A DNA stretch of 64,000 bases, from positions 3,658,001-3,722,000 of the forward strand of contig OU015665.1 of the NCBI GenBank assembly GCA_907165275.2. The letters are read 5' to 3'. Origin of the DNA: Zygaena filipendulae. Its lineage: Eukaryota; Arthropoda; Insecta; Lepidoptera; Zygaenidae. How positions within the stretch are numbered: position 1 is the first letter of the stretch; every line of letters starts with the position of its first letter. Positions 46,376 through 56,684 of the stretch are shown here, in pieces. The notes under the pieces are model-generated. The model saw nothing but the letters and a program-made list of their open reading frames with translations, ran no database searches and was not told the origin of the DNA. The translations under genes and the position numbers were made by a program.

Positions 46376-47126
46376 ATCCTACTAATCTAATATATATAAA
46401 TCACGTGGCACGTTGTTTATCCGCGATGGACTCCGAAACTACTGAACGGATTTTGATAAAATTTTGTAACCGTTTATAATATGGTCCAACTTAAAAGATA
46501 GGATAGTTTTTATCCCGGAATTCCCGCGGGAACTTCGAAATTATTGCGGGAACAGCTAATCACCGTAAACTATTTTTTCCCGGAATTCCCACGGGAACTC
46601 CGAAATTACCGCGGATGAAATCGCGGGGTACAGCTAGTCTAATATATATAAAACACGTGTCACGTTGTTTGTACGCGATGGACTCCGAAACTACTGAACG
46701 GATTTTGATAAAATTTTGTAACAATTTATAATATGGTCCAACTTAAAAGATAGTTTTTATCCCGGAATTCCCGCGGGAACTCCGAAATTACCGCGGATGA
46801 AATCGCGGGGAATTATAAATGTGAAAGTGTGGATGTTTGGATGTTTAGATGTTTGTTACTCAATCACGCAAAAACGGCTGAACGGATTTGGATGAAATTT
46901 GGCTTGCATGTAGCCTTTAACATGGAAAAGAACATAGGCTACCTTTTATCCCGGAATTCCCGCGTGATCTCCGAAATTAACGCGGGTGAAATAGAATTAT
47001 TTATTGCATACTACACGTTGTCAGACTTCAGAGGTACAGAAAAGGACATAGGGTACTTTTTATCCCGGAATTCCCGCGGGATCTTTGACATTAACGCGGG
47101 TGAAACCGCGGGGCACAGCTAGTATG
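46376..47126 (-). repeat. Array of three to four CTAGCTG repeats
   Basis: Minus-orientation copies at 46376-46637, 46640-46818 and 46815-47124 lie end to end. The first two share GTTTATCCGCGATGGACTCC-type and TTTTGTAACCGTTTATAATA words and are nearly identical. The third is of the other subfamily (GTTTGGATGTTTAGATGTTT, then two CpG blocks). The 97-codon frame at 46829-47122 is repeat-derived and not a gene. Confidence 0.8.
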
Positions 47127-49107
47127 AAAATAAATTCTTGAGGAGTAAACTAAATAAACTCCATTAAACTCCAATAATTATTATTTATAGTTTCTTTGTT
47201 TTTTTAGGGTCAAAATTAGGTACCTGGTGGATGACATCAGTCGACACCAAGGAGGATTAGGTTGTGTTAGGTTATTACTTATTATCCTCCTTGGTCAACA
47301 CTAAATAACAACAACAGAACAATATTTATTTGTGTTTATTGTCGATACTAAGACGCTTCGATTTCCCTAGAGCGGAAAAGAAATGTAAAATATATGAGGT
47401 TGAGACGGTGGTTGGTACCAAACATTTTACCTTAGTATAGTCGGCAAGCTCGTAATAGAACTGTGAAATGTAGTTTTACTTGCTATTTTTTTCATGTTCG
47501 CCGTTAGGTTAGGTTAGGTTATGTTTTATTAAATTATTTTTTCCTTATAAATTACCCGCTGTTCTTTAACTTCGTCCACGGAAATTCTGGCATAAAGTCT
47601 TTTTTATATGTACTTAATTTATCTTTAATTTATCTTCTCTGTAAAAATGGAATACAGCATTCTTGACGCCCTGTATATTTTGTACAATGTTGATAGTAAA
47701 CGGAAATATGATCATAATAATGGTGAAGTAAAAACCCGTAAACCTATGGCAACTAGTCTTCAGAAAAAGACCGCTCAAGTGCGTGTTGGCTCACGCACTA
47801 TACGTATATACTGCAGTTTGCGGGTTTGGTAGTTGAGAAGAACGTTTACCGTTTTCAAATTGAAATAAATAAAAATATCTCATATTACTCATATTACAAA
47901 AAACATACGCAAATTAAATTAATTAAAAAGTGTTGATTATTTATTATTATAATTTCAATCACCATGAATTCTTTTAAATTTTCCACCCTATCTTTAAAAA
48001 CTTAGAGGCCCGGTGAACACCTTTAACTACAAACATAGAATTATATACTTCACTAATTATATTATGTACCTAGGTATATGGACAGAAACAATTTTTTGTC
48101 AATGCAGGGGCCCTTGAAGTTTAAGTATAGTTTTAAAAGCTCATCTCTCACATTCGACCAACATCGTCTCTAACTTATGCTGATGAAATTCCCCAAAGTG
48201 GTATAATTTGTTCAACAAAGGTGGCGTGTCAACTCTATAATAAAAACTATAATAAGCCTCAAAACTACCTTAAGCATTAGTTAAGTTTCAACTGTTATTA
48301 GCACCAGCGACAAGGGAGGTCTAATTAATACTTTATCCCAAAGTTTTCAAGTAATTATGAAGTTTGCCGCTAAACTGACTCGAGTTAAAAGTTTCAGGGA
48401 ACTTCGACAGTGCTATTGTTTGCATGTTCGGCTACGCGTTCATCAAAAGAAAATGTTTTCTTTCCGTTCCCTTTTAAAATTGCCTTGTCCCAAAAAAAAA
48501 ACCTTTCAAATTATAACTTTCCTCCCCAGTTAAGTAACGTTTACCTGATATTAAACTTTCAAGTTGTCGGAAAATAAAATAAAACTTTCGAATTTTTGAC
48601 GTCATTAAATTGGTAGATGATTAAAAATATTGGTTTTACTTTCGAAACAAACAATAAGAAAATGATAATAATTTATTTACTATATATATCCAGCAGTATC
48701 AAATATATTTACCATATATGATAAGTACTGCTGGATATACCAGGTCGGAATTAATTGGCATATCACTACCACAGATAATATAATACTATACTAGTATCAC
48801 TACAAAACATTTTTTTTTGACGCAGAAACCATTCACGAAAATTCAAGTTGCCGAAGCACTGAGTGATTCATCCGTGTAAATCCAATATTTTTCAGTGTTT
48901 TTTTTATATTAATATGTTTTTTTAGTTACATGTAGATAATCATGAGTAATTGAAGGTTTGTATAAGTCATGGCAGATTTATTTTTGTCCAAGTTTCAAGA
49001 TCAAGTAATAATTTTCAAGTTTTTCGTTGAGGTCAAATGTTTAGACGCGCTGCTAGTGACCGCTATAGAGCGCCAGTTTGAGTCACGGTTCCCTTAGGAC
49101 TTTGTTG
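47127..49107. other. Intergenic stretch
   Basis: A TTAGG triplet (47504-47520) and an inverted pair ACCAAGGAGGAT / ATCCTCCTTGGT (47246-47295) occur. No gene supported. The 61-codon frame at 47647-47832 has an ATG but no recognisable domain. Confidence 0.4.
48682..48741 (+). other. Imperfect hairpin, precursor-like
   Basis: TATATATCCAGCAGTATCAA pairs with TGATAAGTACTGCTGGATAT. There are 14 contiguous base pairs, then a small bulge, then further pairing towards a loop near TTTACC, about 60 nt in all. The size and bulge resemble a microRNA precursor, but I recognise no mature microRNA, and a transposon hairpin is equally likely. Confidence 0.4.
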
Positions 49108-49365
49108 TTTTTAACCGGCTTCCAAACAACACAAAACTAAAAAGCTAAAAATAACAAAATACCGATTTAATCCAAAAGACAAAAATACACGTAATACTAT
49201 TGGTTTGTGCTACCACTTTTCAATTTGAATTCGGTGCAAAGCCCGCTTACTTCTGCCCTCTTGGGTTGTTCAGCTCACGACGAGCTCGTGGCGGGAGTGG
49301 ACTTAGCCAATCCACCTACTCCAAATTTGGCTTGTCACCGACTTGAAAGATCAGTTGATTTACAA
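49108..49365 (-). mobile_element. Foldback module, partial copy in opposite orientation
   Basis: Left arm with CCGGCTTCCAAACAACACAA to GGTTTGTGCTACCACTTTTC. The loop reads TTGGGTTGTTCAGCTCACGA, the complement of the loop at 2150-2200 and 51996-52040. The right arm is cut short at CAGTTGATTTACAA. No GGAGGAGG module precedes it, so the foldback can exist on its own or this is a truncated copy. Confidence 0.65.
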
Positions 49366-49399
49366 ATAGACACTTCAATATTATTTATATGTATAGATG

Positions 49400-49588
49400 C
49401 GTAGATTAGCTTTTCCCCGCGGGTTTCACCCGCGTTAATGTCAGAGTTCCCGCGGGAATTCTGGGATTAAAAGTGCCATACTTATGTCTTTTTATAAATT
49501 TTGCATACAACGTGCCAAATTTCATGATGATCGGTTGAGTATAGTTAAGGTCAAAAAGTTACTTATGTATTTATAATATCAGTATGGA
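49400..49588 (+). repeat. Dispersed repeat with CTAGCTG-like end
   Basis: TTAGCTTTTCCCCGCGGGTT, TTCATGATGATCGGTTGAGT and TATTTATAATATCAGTATGG; the middle is shortened. Confidence 0.7.
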
Positions 49589-50925
49589 TATAATATCTAA
49601 ATAGTCCTTCAATATAAATGCAATTTAATATAGTAAGTATTTAAATGTAAAATTTTACATACAAACAAAAAACCTTGTAAATTTTTCTTCTTCCAATTCC
49701 AATTTGTTGTTTTTAATGGCTCCACCGTTTCGACGATGGATTCTGCCGATGTCACAGTTTGATAAGTTACGGCATAGAATTGACTTGATTAACCGGTACC
49801 TACCTTTTTGTATGCGATAGGCCGATCTTCTTTTTTACTAAACCGTCCCCGTCATAGCACTTTGACTACGAATGTCAGGAGAACGAAAAGAGGTGTAAAA
49901 CTACGAAGAGTCGATGAGTGTCACGCAGAGAGAAGGTAATCACTACGTTTTACACGGATTGAAATGTTTTCTTCAAATAGCGACGCAGTGACAGTGATAT
50001 GACAATCCAGCGGGTCGCAATTTCTTTGCGTCAGTCCAATTCAAGAACTGTGAGCGGATGCGAGTACAGGATTTAATGGAAGAGGGCGATTTCGCAACGA
50101 TTTGCGATAGTCAAAATAATTACAAAAGAAACGATCTGTCAGTGAATCGTCAATAGGTGAAAGATTTTGAAGAAGAAACTCTCATGAACGAAACGTCTTT
50201 TCAACAAACTGTCCCATGGAGAAATGTGTTTTGGAGAACCGTTGCAGAATCCAGGGGTCAGTTTAACGAGCTTTCATCTATTTTCCTCTAAGTACAATCG
50301 TAACTTTGAGCCCCATATACTATCGTAGCAGGAATATCTGGGTACAGTTTACGTCGAGTCATCCTCTAGTGCGTTGAGTGAATAAATAACTTCTTCGGTG
50401 CCCGCTCGTCGCTTCTCACTTGCGCTACACTCAGGGAAAATGAGATGTGCGCAACCATGACACCACGGCAAGTGATAGAGAGCGACTACTGAGGGTCGGA
50501 AATTAGAAAGGTATTATATTACTTTGTCAATACCGTTTACACGGTTTGGTTTCCTTTATTGAAAACAGGAAATTCGCAGTGGAGCCATCTATTCGACCCT
50601 ATTTCATTTCTCTCGCTTGAGTCATAATTTAAAAATTACTTAGGGCGCCTGCTAGTGCTAGTGCTCGTTAAAAATAATATCTCCTGAAATTAAGCAGGAA
50701 TGTTGCCGACGCGTTGACGGATCCTACTCTGATGGTCATTCAACGCTGCAGTGCCGGTGACGCACCGAAAACTCTGAGGTTTCGTTTGAACAGCGCGGCG
50801 ACTAACAAGCGACAACTAAGCGAGCGCTTTGAGCTTGCCGCGACAGCGGTCGCCGGTCAGTGATGCGTCAAAAGTCAAGACAGACAGACGTCTTTTGGTG
50901 TGCATATCTTGATGTGCATTTAGTA
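49589..50925. other. GC-raised stretch, possible promoter at its end
   Basis: G+C is higher than average from about 49980 onward, but no open frame with recognisable content is present. At 50780-50870 it is CpG-rich (CAGCGCGGCGACTAACAAGC, GCTTGCCGCGACAGCGGTCG), with an initiator-like GGTCAGTGATG at 50855-50865. This may be a promoter or first exon on the plus strand, interrupted by the repeat at 50926. Confidence 0.3.
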
Positions 50926-50976
50926 TTTTTAACCGACTTCCAAAAAGGAGGAGGTTCTATGTTCGATTGTATGTAT

Positions 50977-51015
<39 letters not shown>

Positions 51016-52228
51016 ATGTTCACCGATTACTCGAAGACGGGTGGACCGATTTGAAAAATTCTTTTTTCGTTTGACAGGGTATACTCCCAATTAGGTCCCA
51101 TTGCCACCAAGTCGGGATCTGATGATGGGATCTTGGAGAAATCGAGGGAACTCTTCAAAAATTATAGGCACACCTATAGCGATTTAGGTATTTTTGATAG
51201 TAAATCGTTCATTTGCTTTCGGAAAGCAAAATTTGAAGAAGTGGAACTGATGATGAAGACCACAGGTGGTCATCGGAACAACTCAAAAATAATACGTATT
51301 TCACGGGTTCCGATTGAAGTGATTTCGAAAATTGTTTTTTTGTTTGAAAGGGAATACTCCCAAATTGATTCCATTGTCACCAAGTCGAGATCTGATGATG
51401 GGATCTCGGAGTAATCGAGGGAACTCTTCAAAAATTATGAGAACACTTATAGCGATTTTTGTATTTTCTATAGTACAACGTTTCTTTGCTTTCGGAAAGC
51501 AAAATTTGAAGAAGAGGAACTGATGATGAAGACCACAGATGGTCATCGGAACTACTCAATAATGGGTATTTCACGGGTTCCGAATCGTTAACTTTAATAT
51601 GGTTTCTAAACAATTTATGCCCGTCACAATGTATATGGTGAAGTGGAACTGATGGTGATATACTAGGAGAACTCCTCAACAATTAACGTCCCTGCGTCGG
51701 GAAAAGCAATACTTTGTAAAAGGTGATGAGCAGTTGACATTAGGCTATTGTAACTTAGAGAAATTACGAACTAAGTCACTTAAAAGCGAGAAATAAACAA
51801 AATTTTAACAAAAAAATTAAAACCGACTTCCAAAAACACAAAACTAAAAAACTAAAAATAAAAAGCTAAAAATAACAAAATACCGATTTAATCCAAAAGA
51901 CAAAAACACACGTTATATTATTATTGGTTTGTGCTACCACTGATCGGTATGAAGTCGGTGACAAGCCAAGTATGGAAGGGGAAGATGGGCTAAGTCGACT
52001 CCCGCCACCAGCTCTTCGTGAGCAGAACAACCCAAGTGGGCAGACACCAGCGGGCTTGTCACCGAATTCAAACCGATCAGTGGTAGCACAAACCAATAAT
52101 AATATAACGTGTGTTTTTGTCTTTTGGATTAAATCGGTATTTTGTTATTTTTAGCTTTTTATTTTTAGTTTTTTAGTTTTGTGTTTTTGGAAGTCGGTTT
52201 TAATTTTTTTGTTAAAATTTTGTTTTAG
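50926..52228 (+). mobile_element. Composite foldback repeat, full copy with internal duplication
   Basis: Head TTTTTAACCGACTTCCAAAA with GGAGGAGG and a T-run of about 33. The body contains a tandem duplication of about 270 bp (about 51049-51318 and 51319-51590), each unit with GATCTGATGATGGGATCT, GGGAACTCTTCAAAAATTAT and GATGATGAAGACCACAG. Then comes a foldback with arms of about 170 bp (51797-51972 and 52054-52227) around the GAGCAGAACAACCCAAGTGG loop. Both strands yield near-identical peptides beginning MVCATTDR because of the palindrome. No transposase. This is the longest of the copies. Confidence 0.8.
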
Positions 52229-52505
52229 ATTTAAAAAGTAAAAACAAAAGACAAGGATTAACTGGAGTGGGTCAATTAGTAAATACCTTCTTTATATTAT
52301 TCATTATGTTGAAAAGTAGTTTTATTTATCTATTGAATATATAATTCATAGTTATAGTTATAGTTACAATAATATACATAGTTTCAAAGATAATACATAT
52401 TTCACTATTAAGGACGATTAACTTTTAAATATTTTGCTATATTTTGGACCTCTTCAAGATTGGACTAGAATGTATAGAAACGGGTATTTCATGACGGACA
52501 TGTAA

Positions 52506-52772
52506 GGATGTTTTCCATTAATTGAGATTTTAGACAAATTAATTAAGTTAAAAAACAAACTTGAATTATTAGAGGAAGATTGTAAACTATTTGAAGGTTC
52601 TGTTCGTAAAAAAATGGCCGAATGCTCTAGCCGAATGTTATCAAATAATAAGGCTTTCGAGAGAGCAATATTATTATACTTACAAATACAATTTCGTGTA
52701 GGTACGAATAGTGGTTGCGCATTCAGATCACGATTTCCCTCTAGGAAAGGGTTGAATAACACACTTTTGTAA
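52506..52772 (+). CDS. Candidate exon, helical peptide of unknown function
   Basis: An 88-codon frame, open between TAA 52503-52505 and TAA 52770-52772. Its first ATG is only at 52614. Before that it encodes a lysine, leucine and glutamate-rich amphipathic stretch (LIKLKNKLELLEEDCK), followed by RKKMAECSSRMLSNNKAFE. A donor-like CGTGTAGGT at about 52695 and an acceptor-like ATTTTAG at about 52526-52532 would make it an internal exon of about 165 bp. It could also be a fragment of a transposon protein. The minus-strand frame 52454-52810 is the shadow of this one. Confidence 0.25.
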   Translation, partial: GCFPLIEILDKLIKLKNKLELLEEDCKLFEGSVRKKMAECSSRMLSNNKAFERAILLYLQIQFRVGTNSGCAFRSRFPSRKGLNNTLL

Positions 52773-53459
52773 AGGGAACAAGATATTATAGGTAATAATG
52801 GAAACAACAATAAAACTGTTAACCATAAAACTCAACATAATCCCGTATCTAATAAAACCGGGTCGTTTTGCCTTTATTTTTGAAGCTCTGTTCTCCTGGT
52901 ACCTTAAGTGCAGGAGAAATTCCGAAATCATAAAGTTGTACTTTTAAATTTAATCACAAATTTGTGAAGTAAAATCAACCCTAAATTGAGACTAAATTTT
53001 AAGTTTCATTGCAACTCAACAAAACACGATTGTGGTGTAATTATACTATATAAATTTCACTAATCTCAGTTTACTTAAATTTTGGCACAAATTACCCTGA
53101 AAGTAGATACCCTATCACACTTGGCGCAGTACCAACTGAAAATAAGTAAGGTAGGTAGGTAGGTACATAAAAGTTGCTTTTTATATTATAAATTACAAAA
53201 TGGAAATATCGGAACGTACCTACTTACTTAATTTTTTACTCATACGACAAACCGTTGATACACGTTGGAAGTTTTTTCATGTAAATTATGTATGTACCTA
53301 CCCTTATACCTGCAACCGGATAAGTTAAGAGCATTTTAAATATAAACGACAAGGCTTTGATGTTACTGATAAACTTCAGTCTTCAACAAAAAAATTCACA
53401 GCACACGATTACGCAATTAATTTGCTATTTTTGTTTTTGTTCGAAAAAGAGAGCGAGGT
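52773..53459. other. AT-rich stretch, no gene seen
   Basis: A short AGGTAGGTAGGTAGGTA tract lies at 53150-53166. Nothing else is recognised. Confidence 0.45.
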
Positions 53460-53861
53460 AGATATCGCCCGGGACCGTCGCCATGGCAACGCGGGGCGCT
53501 GGCGGCGCGCGCCGCATCCATACAGCAGAGGCAGAAGTGACCCCGCCGCCGCTGCGGTCGCTGCGTCGCGTCAAACCGTCCCCCGAAAACGACGAATTGA
53601 CGAAATCGAGAGCATAATCACGACAATCGCGTGCCCCGTACCATGTGGTCGCTGACAGACGCATAAATTTCACGAACAACCGTCACTGCGTACAACGAAA
53701 CTAGTGTTTATTGCACCATAAAGCGTCGTAGTTGTGTGTGTGTGAGTGTGAATGCATTAGGCGTGCAATGTTGCAGGGTAGCGAGACGTGTCTGTGACCG
53801 GGGCGGGTCAACGGGGAGGAGAGCTTTTCACACTCGAACATGCCTTTCGAGCTGCGATCAG
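53460..53861 (+). promoter_or_regulatory. CpG island: candidate promoter and first exon
   Basis: The most GC- and CpG-rich host segment of the window (GGGGCGCTGGCGGCGCGCGC, CCCGCCGCCGCTGCGGTCGC) at 53460-53600. It is followed by a moderately GC-rich leader with no transposon features. The exon would end at GATCAG before GTAAGC (donor at 53862). Antiparallel frames at 53422-53679 arise from the high GC and are not treated as genes. A CATAAATTT element at about 53660 lies about 22 bp before CCGTCACTGC, a weak TATA/initiator pair. The initiation site itself is not determined. Confidence 0.5.
53840..53861 (+). CDS. Possible start of coding sequence, MPFELRS
   Basis: An ATG 22 bases before the consensus donor opens a frame for MPFELRS plus one base, giving a phase-1 junction. 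It is the last ATG in the candidate first exon, in a GAACATG context. A longer overlapping ATG frame (53736-53942) runs through the donor and has no recognisable content. The rest of the protein should lie past a long intron, outside the part that I could resolve, so no function is assigned. Confidence 0.3.
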
Positions 53862-54322
53862 GTAAGCATAATTTTAGCTTTCAGACGAACCAGTGACCAA
53901 CTTTTGACTGCAGCGACGATGTTCCACTACTTCCACTGCTGAAAAAGGGGAAACGATCGCTCCTGAAAGTAGGTTAATGACACTCTTAGGTATAACCTAT
54001 TTGCGCTTTTCATGGGGCACTTGACATCAAAATGTCGTTTAGAGAATTCTTGCACATTTCAACGGCAAAATATGAACGTCACAAAAAATTTGTGCCCTAC
54101 CTATCTGCCTTCCTGAAAGTGGCTTGATTTGAAATAACTTTTTCATTATTTCCGCAGCTTCGTAGCCGAGTACCGTAGGTATATTTTTATGCTGTAATCA
54201 ACCCAAAACGCCTGGTGGATTTTTATAAGGATGAAAAGCGAGTAAGACCTCTTTTCCACGAACCGACGCGACAGGCACATGACAACGTGTTAATGACAAC
54301 ATGACATGACAACGTCTATATA

Positions 54323-54645
54323 CAACGTGTTAATGAATTAACTGAAAACTAGAAAGCAGTTTGCTCAGAATCGACTTACGAATCGATCGCACCATGTTTT
54401 ATTGTAGGTTATATTTTTTCATTTTTACTAACCCATGTCTAAATTATTTATAATACAATATTTGACGCGTACGCCGCGCCGCCCGCAGCAAAAAAATTCG
54501 AACTGGAAGGCGCGGGCGTAGCGCTTGGAATTTCGTAGATACCTAACGTAAATTTTTTCGACATAAAATTTATTTTAATCATATTATTATGTATTTTTTT
54601 TAAATAGGGTGTATTAGGTTTCATTTAATTCATTAACACATTGTA
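54323..54645 (+). mobile_element. TA-flanked MITE, copy 4 (deleted)
   Basis: Same ends as the others (TACAACGTGTTAATGAATTA; right end ATTAACACATTGTA, with one mismatch). It lacks about 35 bp after TTTCGTAGATA and has a small CCGCGCCG duplication in the core. Just upstream, 54284-54297 repeats the terminal word ACAACGTGTTAATG, a stray end. Confidence 0.8.
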
Positions 54646-56390
54646 TAATACTAAGGAACTTATTTTTAAGTCACGTGTTCACGAAAAATCGTCCAATCAA
54701 AAGTCCAATTTCCATGAAAGACGATAATAGCACGTTCACCGAATGACGAAAGGGTTTCGTGACTTGTTTTCTCCTGCGGTTCGTCGTGAGCAAACTCAAG
54801 CATTGGCTGTATCGTTACCCCAAAAATCTCAAAATAGGTATCAACGGCATAGTCAAACAGTCATTTCCACGGGTGTCGTGCTGTATGGTGACTGGTGTCG
54901 TAACGTGTAGTGTCGTAAGTGTAAATACAGTCAAAAGTTTTGATTAATAAGATTTTAGCTCTATATTACCACCATAGATGTGCAACCGCCTCTTATTTTA
55001 CCATCTTGAACATACCTAATATAAAAGCTTTTCTGATTTAAACTTGATGAAAACCCTGTTTTATATTACGTTTGATCATTTGTATACTGTTTATTCAACC
55101 GAATCTAAAAATAAGTAGGTAGGTGAAGTATCCTTTAATGACGATATATACTTTCAAAGCTTTCTTAATTGCGCACTGAGGCTTTGACTATTAAACGCTA
55201 CTCAAGAGCTGATCATCTCTCGGGTATTATCTATCTCACTCATTACGCTGAAAAATGAAGAAGAGCGACTAAGACTTGAGAGAGAGCGTTTTCAGTTAAA
55301 ATATTGTATAATATGGGCCTTGTTTTACTGTAAATTATCAGAATGAACTTTATTGTAAGCTTCTGTTCAACCGACTTCATTTGATTCTTTATCAAACTTT
55401 GTACATTATTGTTACTGCAGGTGGGCTGGAATTTAAAAGTAAAACCCTTTCTTAGTTAGACTAACATCGTACCAAGAGATGGAGTGCTTTCAAATTAAGT
55501 TTTGTAGAAGAATTTTGCGAAGAACTTTTTCAGCTTAAAGAATTTTCTGTTTGCACTCAGCTTTTGGGAGTTGATTACAAATAATATTGCGATTTTCTTT
55601 TGCACCTTATGGATGTCTGGAAAAGATCGCTTTGAACGGTGTGACAATCTACACTATGTTTTATACAATAAGTACCTAAGTCACACATATTATAATACTA
55701 TACTAGTAAGTAAAATCATACATGTTTTTTTGGCCTTTAATAAAGTGTTTATCTAATTAATTTTTGCATGACTTTAAAATATTTTAATAAAAATGTGTTC
55801 AAACAAAAAAATTAAAAATTTTATACTTACCATTATTTGACTTTTAATTAGGTAATTTGTTTTTCGGAAAATCTTTGCGATACCGGAGTAAAAAAGTAAA
55901 AAGTGACTGTTCTATATTTATGTTGATCCAGAATATAAGTTGCCTAAGTTTTAACTTATTTTACAAATTTTATTATATGTATTTTATTCTGTATGCAACG
56001 GCTGCTAATGTAGCAAAATTAATTATATGAAATGGCAAACAATAACCATTCACGGATACCACAAACACAAACAGACAACAGTTTAAGTGAAGACTATGGC
56101 TGTGATACACGGTTTTGACCAAGTGAGTTTGTGAATTTCCTCGGGAACTCTGTAATGGCAATAAAGCAACAAATGTTAAATCAGGACATAAACTAACTAC
56201 GTATATGCCTCATTTCATTCATATTCATGAAAAAGGGTTTCACTTCAGTCTGGGCGTTCTAAATTATAATATATGTATGTAAAATGTATGTGTAATAATA
56301 ATATGTATTATGTAGTATATACCACGTTTGCTTGGTTTCCACGACACAAGCTTTTATCTTAGTGTGGGATTAAGTAGATCTGTGTGTTGT
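54646..56390. other. Intergenic or intronic stretch
   Basis: AT-rich. Frames at 54759-54947, 55571-55756 and 55973-56161 have no recognisable content. If the first exon at 53861 is real, this is its intron. Confidence 0.4.
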
Positions 56391-56394
56391 GAAA

Positions 56395-56445
56395 TCCTAC
56401 TAATATTATAAACGCGAAAGTTTGTAAGAATGTATGGATGGATGG
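56395..56445 (-). repeat. Left part of repeat split by the LTR element
   Basis: CCTACTAATATTATAAACGC, GAAAGTTTGTAAGAATG and TATGGATGGATGG: the tail end of the same subfamily as 42273-42502, in minus orientation. It continues on the other side of the LTR retrotransposon at 60581. Confidence 0.85.
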
Positions 56446-56588
56446 TGTGAGATACGGAACGTTTCTCTTTGTTGTCTCTGTCACACATATCGCCGCTCTC
56501 TTTATATTCTTTTTACTTTGGGTCACGCTGTGTTCAAATAATAATAAACCGGATTAATTAATTCCTGAGTTTTATTAAGAATACAACA
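56446..56588 (+). repeat. 5' LTR
   Basis: TGTGAGATACGG to AATACAACA, with TG/CA ends. A TTTATATTC box and a polyadenylation signal AATAAA (56543-56548) lie inside. It matches the 3' LTR at every position that I compared. Confidence 0.95.
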
Positions 56589-56589
56589 T

Positions 56590-56602
56590 TGGCGACGAGG
56601 AT
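56590..56602 (+). promoter_or_regulatory. Primer binding site, tRNA-Ser
   Basis: TGGCGACGAGGAT begins one base after the LTR and is complementary to the 3' end of insect tRNA-Ser(GCU), including the CCA. It sets minus-strand DNA synthesis by reverse transcriptase. Confidence 0.85.
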
Positions 56603-56684
56603 TCCGAACCAAAAGTGAAGTGTGCAAGCGAAAATAGTGTGGAAATTAACACACTTACTTCAAAGTAACAATTAACGGCAGTGA

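Noticed and set aside
46829..47122. 97-codon frame
   Set aside because: Entirely within dispersed CTAGCTG repeats; the repeated FLLSRNSR words reflect the repeated CpG block.
47504..47520. TTAGG repeats resembling insect telomere
   Set aside because: Only about three units in the interior of ordinary DNA; far too short for a telomere or telomeric insertion.
51866..52154. Two near-identical 76-codon frames on opposite strands
   Set aside because: They are mirror products of the foldback inverted repeat, not genes.
53422..53679. Antiparallel frames of 77 and 84 codons in the CpG island
   Set aside because: Expected by chance where stops are rare in GC-rich DNA; arginine and alanine-rich without domains.
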